A stretch of 18,647 bases of DNA from an uncultured Verrucomicrobia subdivision 3 bacterium (lineage in GTDB: Bacteria; Verrucomicrobiota; Verrucomicrobiae; Limisphaerales; UBA11358). This document shows positions 14,524-18,647 of this stretch, in pieces. The stretch spans positions 1 to 18,647 of the forward strand of contig CAINDH010000210.1 in assembly GCA_903847285.1 (NCBI GenBank), given 5' to 3'. The translations under genes were made by a program, and so were the position numbers. Numbering within the stretch: the stretch's first letter is position 1; each line of letters begins with the position of its first letter. The notes beneath the pieces were generated by a model. That model saw only the letters and a program-made list of their open reading frames with translations, was not told the DNA's origin and did not search any database.

Positions 14524-15987
14524 ATGAGTTTCAATTCCGTTAACGAACAGATTGGCCGCCAGCGCTGGACTATCTGTGCGCTGATTTTCGCCGCCACCAC
14601 CATCAACTATCTGGATCGAAACGTTCTCGGTTTGCTTAAGGACACGCTGGCTTCGTCAGGTGTGTTTGGCGAGGACAAGGCACAAGAACTGAACTATTCG
14701 CGAGTCGTGATCTGTTTCCAGTTCGCTTATGCAATGGGACTGCTCTTTGTTGGCAAGCTGATTGACAAGGTTGGCACTAAGCGCGGCTACGCCTGGGCGC
14801 TGATCGGCTGGAGCATCGCCGCCATTGGCCATGCATTTGGGCATCATACCTGGAGTTTTGGCTTCTGGCGCGCGGCGCTCGGCGTGACCGAGGCGGGCAA
14901 TTTCCCTGCCGCCAACAAGGCCGTTGCCGAATGGTTTCCGAAAAAGGAACGCGCCTTCGCCACAGGCCTCTACAATTCGGGTGCGAACGTCGGCGCCATT
15001 GTCGCGCCGCTCACTGTGCCTTACATCGCCAGTGCGTGGGGTTGGGAATGGGCGTTTATTCTTACTGGCATCATCGGCTTTACCTGGCTCGCATTCTGGT
15101 ATCCTCTTTACGCATCGCCGTCGGCGAAGCTGCAAAGCGGTCAACTTTCAAAATCGGAATATGATTTCATTCACAGCGATGTGGATGAACAGGAAGCCGA
15201 GAAAGCCGATGTCGCCAAGGTCAAAGTCTCGTGGTTTAAGCTGCTGACTTTCCGCCAGACGTGGGCGTTCGTGATTGGAAAATTTCTGACCGACCCGATT
15301 TGGTGGTTCTTTCTCTTCTGGTTACCCTCCTTCCTGAACGGAGAAAATGCCCGCAAGATAAAAGAATTCATGGCCGCCTTTCCGGCCGATCCTAACACGC
15401 TTAAGGTGAACGCGTATCTCGTCGCTCATCCGGGTTACACAGGAGCTTTGACCAAAATACCAGATGTGATTTTCCCTGGCGTCATCAGTTGGCAGTTCGC
15501 CGTGGCGGTCGTTTACTGCATCTCCACCGTCGGTTCAATTTCTGGCGGCTGGTTGCCAAAGAAATTAATCAACGGCGGCATGGATGCCAACAAGGCCCGC
15601 AAACTAGCGATGTTCATCATCGCCTTGTTCCCATTGACTGTGCTGCTCGCCTCGCGCGTCGGCGCAATTAACACCTGGTATGCAGTGTTCACTATTGCCA
15701 TTGCCTGCGCTGCACACCAAGCGTGGTCAGCCAACATCTTCACGACTGTTTCCGACATGTTTCCCAAAAAGGTAATTGCCTCCGTCACCGGCATCGGCGG
15801 CATGGCTGGCTCGGTTGGCGGCATTTTGATTGCCTATCTCGCCGGCTTGATGCTTCAGCACTACAAAGATCTCGGGAAAATCCAGGTCGGCTACGGCATC
15901 ATGTTTATCATTTGCGGTGTGGCTTACATCACCGCTTGGACGCTGATGCACCTGCTCGTGCCGAAGTTCAAGAAGATTGTCGTGTAA
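14524..15987 (+). CDS. MFS transporter, anion:cation symporter (ExuT-like hexuronate) type
   Basis: Inner-membrane secondary transporter of 487 residues with about 12 TM segments. The TM1 signature TTINYLDRNVLGLLKDTL (26-42) and the TM2-3 loop GKLIDKVGTKRGYAWALIGW fit the anion:cation symporter family, which includes hexuronate (ExuT) and related sugar-acid carriers. The substrate is inferred, mainly from the neighbouring SDR and KDG-type kinase genes, which fit glucuronate or galacturonate breakdown. A hydrophilic central loop (about 200-240) is normal; an additional soluble stretch at about 270-315 (NARKIKEFMAAFPADPNTL) is longer than I expect. The gene is divergent from the lipoprotein gene and converges on the SDR gene, with a bidirectional terminator between. 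Only a weak purine stretch (AGAAG) precedes the ATG. Confidence 0.85.
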   Translation: MSFNSVNEQIGRQRWTICALIFAATTINYLDRNVLGLLKDTLASSGVFGEDKAQELNYSRVVICFQFAYAMGLLFVGKLIDKVGTKRGYAWALIGWSIAAIGHAFGHHTWSFGFWRAALGVTEAGNFPAANKAVAEWFPKKERAFATGLYNSGANVGAIVAPLTVPYIASAWGWEWAFILTGIIGFTWLAFWYPLYASPSAKLQSGQLSKSEYDFIHSDVDEQEAEKADVAKVKVSWFKLLTFRQTWAFVIGKFLTDPIWWFFLFWLPSFLNGENARKIKEFMAAFPADPNTLKVNAYLVAHPGYTGALTKIPDVIFPGVISWQFAVAVVYCISTVGSISGGWLPKKLINGGMDANKARKLAMFIIALFPLTVLLASRVGAINTWYAVFTIAIACAAHQAWSANIFTTVSDMFPKKVIASVTGIGGMAGSVGGILIAYLAGLMLQHYKDLGKIQVGYGIMFIICGVAYITAWTLMHLLVPKFKKIVV

Positions 15988-16010
15988 GGCGCTAAATATT
16001 TCTGCAAACA

Positions 16011-16045
16011 AAAAGCCCGTTTAAGAATTTCTTCAACGGGCTTTT
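16011..16045. terminator. Bidirectional terminator between MFS and SDR genes
   Basis: AAAAGCCCGTT (16011-16021) and AACGGGCTTTT (16035-16045) form a perfect 11-bp stem with a 13-base loop, in which AAG and CTT can pair further. The A-rich left arm and T-rich right arm supply a U-tract on either strand. It lies 24 bases after the transporter stop and 18 bases from the SDR stop, so it serves both convergent genes. Confidence 0.88.
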
Positions 16046-16062
16046 GAATTTCTAAATACAGA

Positions 16063-16875
16063 TCAAATCGTCTGGCTCAAATAACCGCCGTCCACACAGA
16101 TGTCCGTGCCGGTCACGAACGAACTTGCGCCGTGCGCTGCGAGGAAAATGCACGCGCCGACCAGCTCCTTCGATTCGCCGAAACGGTTCATCGGCGTGTG
16201 ACCCCAGATCGCTTTCGTGCGCGCCGTGGGTGAGCCGTCGTCGTTGAAAAGCAACTTGCGATTTTGTTCCGCCGGAAAAAATCCGGGCGTAATCGTGTTC
16301 ACGCGCACGCCTTTGGTCGCCCATTCCCGAGCGAGGAACTGCGAGAGATTCAGCACCGCTGCCTTCGCGGCGGAGTAACTCATCACGCGTGACAACGGCA
16401 GATGCGCCGAAACGCTCGCAATGTTGATGATGCTGCCTTTGCCGCGCTTACACATCCCCGGACCGAATTCCTGGCAGGGCAAAAACGCACCGCCGATATA
16501 ATTCAAATCCAGATTTGCCTGAAGCGCTTCGAGCGAAATGTTCTCGAATGGATTTTCCGCCGTGACCGTCACCTTCGGATCGTTGCCGCCCGCGGCGTTC
16601 ACGAGAATCGTCGGCGCGCCGAGTGCGGCTTCGATTTTCTTGTGCGCTTCCGCTAGGCTCGCGCGCGAGCTGGCGTCGCAGGTGAAAAACGCCGCGTTGC
16701 CGCCGGCGTCTTTGATGGCTTTGACGCGGGCTTGGCCACGTTCTTCGTTACGGCCCAGCACGGCGACCTTCGCGCCCGCGGCGGCAAGACCATCAGCCAA
16801 AGCGCCACCTAAAACGCCCGTGGCTCCGATGACGACCGCCACTTCGCCTTTAAGAGAAAAAATTTCTGTATTCAT
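16063..16875 (-). CDS. SDR oxidoreductase, probable D-mannonate oxidoreductase (fructuronate reductase)
   Basis: NAD(P)-dependent short-chain dehydrogenase of 270 residues, cytoplasmic. The Rossmann glycine motif is GATGVLGG (17-24), NAAG is at 93-96, and the catalytic set is Asn125, Ser154, Tyr167 and Lys171 (YSAAK). The segment RVNTITPGFFPAEQNRKLL (191-209) resembles the SDR-type mannonate oxidoreductases (Bacillus YjmF/UxuB type), which interconvert D-fructuronate and D-mannonate; that substrate is inferred from this and from the kinase and transporter neighbours. Gluconate 5-dehydrogenase is an alternative. It follows the kinase gene on the same strand after a 77-bp gap holding a palindromic repeat, so it is probably in one operon unless the repeat interrupts transcription. 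The ATG at 16875 follows an A-rich leader without a Shine-Dalgarno. Confidence 0.82.
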   Translation of the reverse strand: MNTEIFSLKGEVAVVIGATGVLGGALADGLAAAGAKVAVLGRNEERGQARVKAIKDAGGNAAFFTCDASSRASLAEAHKKIEAALGAPTILVNAAGGNDPKVTVTAENPFENISLEALQANLDLNYIGGAFLPCQEFGPGMCKRGKGSIINIASVSAHLPLSRVMSYSAAKAAVLNLSQFLAREWATKGVRVNTITPGFFPAEQNRKLLFNDDGSPTARTKAIWGHTPMNRFGESKELVGACIFLAAHGASSFVTGTDICVDGGYLSQTI

Positions 16876-16886
16876 ATTTTTTTGTT

Positions 16887-16941
16887 GGTAGGGCTGACCT
16901 GCCGGTCAGCCAAAAAGGCGGCGCAGCAGCGCCGCTCTACC
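16887..16941. repeat. 55-bp palindromic element with two hairpins inside an outer stem
   Basis: GGTAG (16887-16891) and CTACC (16937-16941) form an outer stem around two perfect hairpins: GGCTGACC-TGCC-GGTCAGCC (16892-16911) and GCGGCGC-AGCA-GCGCCGC (16918-16935), separated by six bases, mostly A. The whole is a compact three-way junction. It fills most of the 77-bp gap between the kinase and SDR genes. Length, GC-rich arms and intergenic position suggest a dispersed REP- or MITE-like repeat; only one full copy is visible here. It could also shape mRNA stability between the two genes. Confidence 0.7.
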
Positions 16942-16952
16942 TTGGTTGAATT

Positions 16953-18047
16953 TTACCGCTGCACGCGAGCGCCGCCGCCACCGATGGTTTTTTCCACTTC
17001 CTTGCGCGTGGCCATCGAAGTATCGCCCGGCGTGGTCGAAGCCAATGCGCCGTGGGCCGCGCCGTATTCAACCGCCTTCTGCGCGTCGTTGAATTCCATG
17101 AAACCAAATTGCACGCCGGAGGCAAAACTGTCGCCGCCGCCGACGCGGTCAAGGATTTCAAGGCCGGGATACTGTTTGCTCTCGTGGAATTTGCCGTCGT
17201 GCCAGAGAATCGCGCTCCAGTCATTCTTCGTGGCGGTGATGACGTGGCGCAGCGTAGTCGCGGCGACCTTGAAGTTCGGGAATTCTTTCACGGCCGTCTC
17301 GATCATCGCCTTAAAAGCGTCGGTCTCGATGTGCCCGAGCGTTTCCTGGCCTTTGACGGCAAAGCCGAGCGAGGCGGTAAAATCCTCTTCGTTGCCGATC
17401 ATCACATCCACATACTTTGCGATCTCGCGATTCACTTCCTGCGCCTTCTTCAGACCGCCGATGGTTTTCCAAAGCGAGGGGCGATAGTTCAAATCGTAGC
17501 TGACAATCGTGCCGTGTTTCTTGGCGGCTTTGACGGCCTCGACGGTCAATTCAGCCGTGGAAGCGGAGAGCGCCGCATAGATGCCGCCGGTGTGAAACCA
17601 GCGCACGCCGACCTTGCCGAAGATGTGATCCCAGTCAATGTCGCCGGGCTTGAGCTGCGAGGCGGCGGTGTTGCCACGGTCGGGATTGCCGACCGCGCCG
17701 CGAATGCCGAAGCCGCGCTCGGTGAAATTCAAACCGTTGCGAACGGTGCGGCCGATGCCGTCGTCTTCACGCCACTTGATGAAGTCCGTGTCCACGCCGC
17801 CCTGCATGATGAAGTCCTCGACCAAGTGGCCGATTTCGTTGTCCACGAACGCGGTGATGACGGCGGTTTTGTAGCCGAAACATTTGCGGAGGCCGCGCGA
17901 GGTGTTGTATTCGCCGCCGCCTTCCCAGACTTGGAAATTGCGGGCCGTGCGGATGCGTCCTTCGCCGGGGTCAAGGCGCAGCATGACTTCGCCGAGCGAG
18001 ATTTGATCGTATTTGCAGGTAGATTTGTCGCGTAGTTGAATGCTCAT
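16953..18047 (-). CDS. PfkB-family sugar kinase, probable 2-keto-3-deoxygluconate kinase
   Basis: Ribokinase-like enzyme of 364 residues, cytoplasmic, that phosphorylates a sugar with ATP. Visible are the N-terminal substrate-side glycine block EGGGEYNTSRGL (42-53), SYDLNYRPSLW (183-193), which is common in KDG kinases, and the PfkB signature DRVGGGDSFASG (300-311) with catalytic base Asp306. KDG (2-keto-3-deoxygluconate) is the likely substrate because an ExuT-like carrier and a mannonate-oxidoreductase-like SDR are beside it; fructokinase activity cannot be excluded. I chose the ATG at 18047: the open frame continues 83 codons upstream, but that part overlaps the DUF2442 gene and is not kinase-like. 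The leader ACCTAAAATT has no Shine-Dalgarno. No KDPG aldolase or mannonate dehydratase gene is in the window. Confidence 0.87.
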   Translation of the reverse strand: MSIQLRDKSTCKYDQISLGEVMLRLDPGEGRIRTARNFQVWEGGGEYNTSRGLRKCFGYKTAVITAFVDNEIGHLVEDFIMQGGVDTDFIKWREDDGIGRTVRNGLNFTERGFGIRGAVGNPDRGNTAASQLKPGDIDWDHIFGKVGVRWFHTGGIYAALSASTAELTVEAVKAAKKHGTIVSYDLNYRPSLWKTIGGLKKAQEVNREIAKYVDVMIGNEEDFTASLGFAVKGQETLGHIETDAFKAMIETAVKEFPNFKVAATTLRHVITATKNDWSAILWHDGKFHESKQYPGLEILDRVGGGDSFASGVQFGFMEFNDAQKAVEYGAAHGALASTTPGDTSMATRKEVEKTIGGGGARVQR

Positions 18048-18090
18048 AATTTTAGGTTTTGAAATGTGTGAATTAAGGCGGCCAAAAAAC

Positions 18091-18399
18091 TCAAGCTGGT
18101 TGTGATTCCCATTCCCGGGCACGGGCAGCAAAAGCCGCCGCATTTTCCGGCCAGTCATGAAGCGTGGCCGGATCAAAATCCGCGCCGTTCGGCCAGACCA
18201 GCGTTTGGACTTCCGGATCAATCCGCACCTGATTGAAAATTGAAAGGTCCTGCAGCGGGCCATAAAGCTCACCCGCCAGCACCGGACGAAAATCAATCAC
18301 CTGCTCCGTCGCGTCGTCAAAACCGACGCGCACCGTGTAAGGCGCGACCATTTTGACCGAGCAGACTTTGTTGATGGGATGTCCGGTTTTCATTGTCAT
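18091..18399 (-). CDS. DUF2442 domain-containing protein
   Basis: A small soluble protein of 102 residues. The segment from KVCSVKMVAPYTVRVGFDDAT to the characteristic VWPNGADFDPATLHDW (about 68-83) matches DUF2442, a family of unknown biochemical role often found as the partner of DUF4160. I chose the ATG at 18399, which overlaps the stop of the DUF4160 gene as ATGA; a second in-frame ATG lies two codons later. A longer in-frame start would run deep into the neighbouring gene. The pair resembles toxin-antitoxin modules in size and layout, but no activity can be read from the sequence. The kinase gene starts 43 bases downstream on the same strand with no clear terminator between. Confidence 0.85.
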   Translation of the reverse strand: MTMKTGHPINKVCSVKMVAPYTVRVGFDDATEQVIDFRPVLAGELYGPLQDLSIFNQVRIDPEVQTLVWPNGADFDPATLHDWPENAAAFAARAREWESQPA

Positions 18400-18647
18400 T
18401 GCAAAGGTGCGATTGGCTGCGGCCGTTGTCCAGCCTGCAATCGCCGCCAGTCTTCCAGCAGCGACTCTTGATGCAGTTCCGCCCAAGCTTCAACCAGGCG
18501 CTGCTGGCGTTTGGGCAACTCGCCGCCGATGAGCTCAACGGGATTGATGCCATAGACCGCAACTCCGTCCTGATAATAAGCGTGGAAGCGCGGCGTGTGA
18601 TGTTGCACGCCGGCTTCCATATACATCCGGATGATGATTCCGAAAAA
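18396..18647 (-). CDS. DUF4160 domain-containing protein (cut by right window edge)
   Basis: The C-terminal 83 residues of a small protein; the frame is open to the window edge, where it reads FFGIIIRMYMEAGVQHHTPRFHAYY, the usual DUF4160 opening, so only a few N-terminal residues are missing. The GELPKRQQRLVEAWAELHQESLLEDW segment and the PIAPL end also match the family. ATG codons at 18626 and 18620 are internal, not the start. Function is unknown; the family is regularly next to DUF2442 and is sometimes listed as a putative toxin-antitoxin component. The stop overlaps the DUF2442 start (ATGA), so the two are cotranslated. Confidence 0.85.
   Translation of the reverse strand, partial: FFGIIIRMYMEAGVQHHTPRFHAYYQDGVAVYGINPVELIGGELPKRQQRLVEAWAELHQESLLEDWRRLQAGQRPQPIAPLQ

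Noticed and set aside
17052..18035. Plus-strand open frame of 327 codons
   Set aside because: It mirrors the PfkB kinase gene, which carries the full catalytic signature on the minus strand.
18048..18296. N-terminal extension of the sugar kinase (83 more codons)
   Set aside because: The extension overlaps the DUF2442 gene and shows no kinase-like sequence; the ATG at 18047 starts just before the conserved beta strand.
1..18647. CRISPR array, tRNA genes, insertion sequences or prophage genes
   Set aside because: No regularly spaced repeats, no tRNA T-loop signatures in a cloverleaf context, and no transposase, integrase or phage proteins were seen on either strand.

Overview
The window looks like chromosomal DNA of a Gram-negative, GC-rich (my estimate, high fifties percent) free-living bacterium. 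I suspect a Verrucomicrobiota member of the Pedosphaera/Limisphaerales kind. The reasons are a long double-propeller hybrid sensor kinase, a Cys-rich Lgt variant (GRIGCLMNGCCYG), start codons with A/T-rich leaders and mostly no clear Shine-Dalgarno, and a lipobox lipoprotein. This assignment comes from family recall, not from a search. Coding density is high: no stretch over 300 bases lacks a gene. I saw no tRNA, rRNA, CRISPR array, insertion sequence or origin.

Layout. (1) 1-1775, minus: N-terminal two thirds of ileS, cut by the left edge. (2) 1776-1929: divergent intergenic region with two tandem stem-loops. (3) 1930-5907, plus: a 1325-residue hybrid histidine kinase with 14 propeller blades, converging within 7 bp on (4) the lgt-miaA pair (minus, ATGA overlap). 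(5) 7719-10585, plus: an NtrC-type sigma-54 activator overlapping by ATGA with a roughly 12-TM protein of no recognised family. (6) 10613-13838, plus: a good sigma-70 promoter followed by rpmH-rnpA-yidD-yidC-khpB, the conserved translation and membrane-insertion cluster, here without dnaA or an origin beside it. (7) 13839-14013: structured 3' region and a perfect bidirectional terminator. (8) 14014-14391, minus: a small lipoprotein. (9) 14524-18047: an ExuT-like MFS transporter converging on an SDR oxidoreductase and a PfkB kinase, which together look like a uronate module (uptake, fructuronate/mannonate interconversion, KDG phosphorylation). A 55-bp two-hairpin repeat sits between the kinase and SDR genes. 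(10) 18091-18647, minus: a DUF4160-DUF2442 pair, cut by the right edge.

How the genes fit together. The rpmH cluster makes ribosomal protein L34, the RNase P protein, the YidD/YidC insertion machinery and an RNA-binding KH-R3H protein. Lgt and MiaA are housekeeping enzymes for lipoprotein maturation and tRNA modification. The uronate genes and the propeller kinase suggest a plant- or algal-polysaccharide diet, but nothing in the window links the kinase to the uronate genes directly. I did not find a clearly new multi-gene system. The best candidates for a second look are the NtrC-membrane protein pair, the structured RNA or repeat elements at 13842-13914 and 16887-16941, the dyads before the kinase gene, and the DUF4160-DUF2442 pair.
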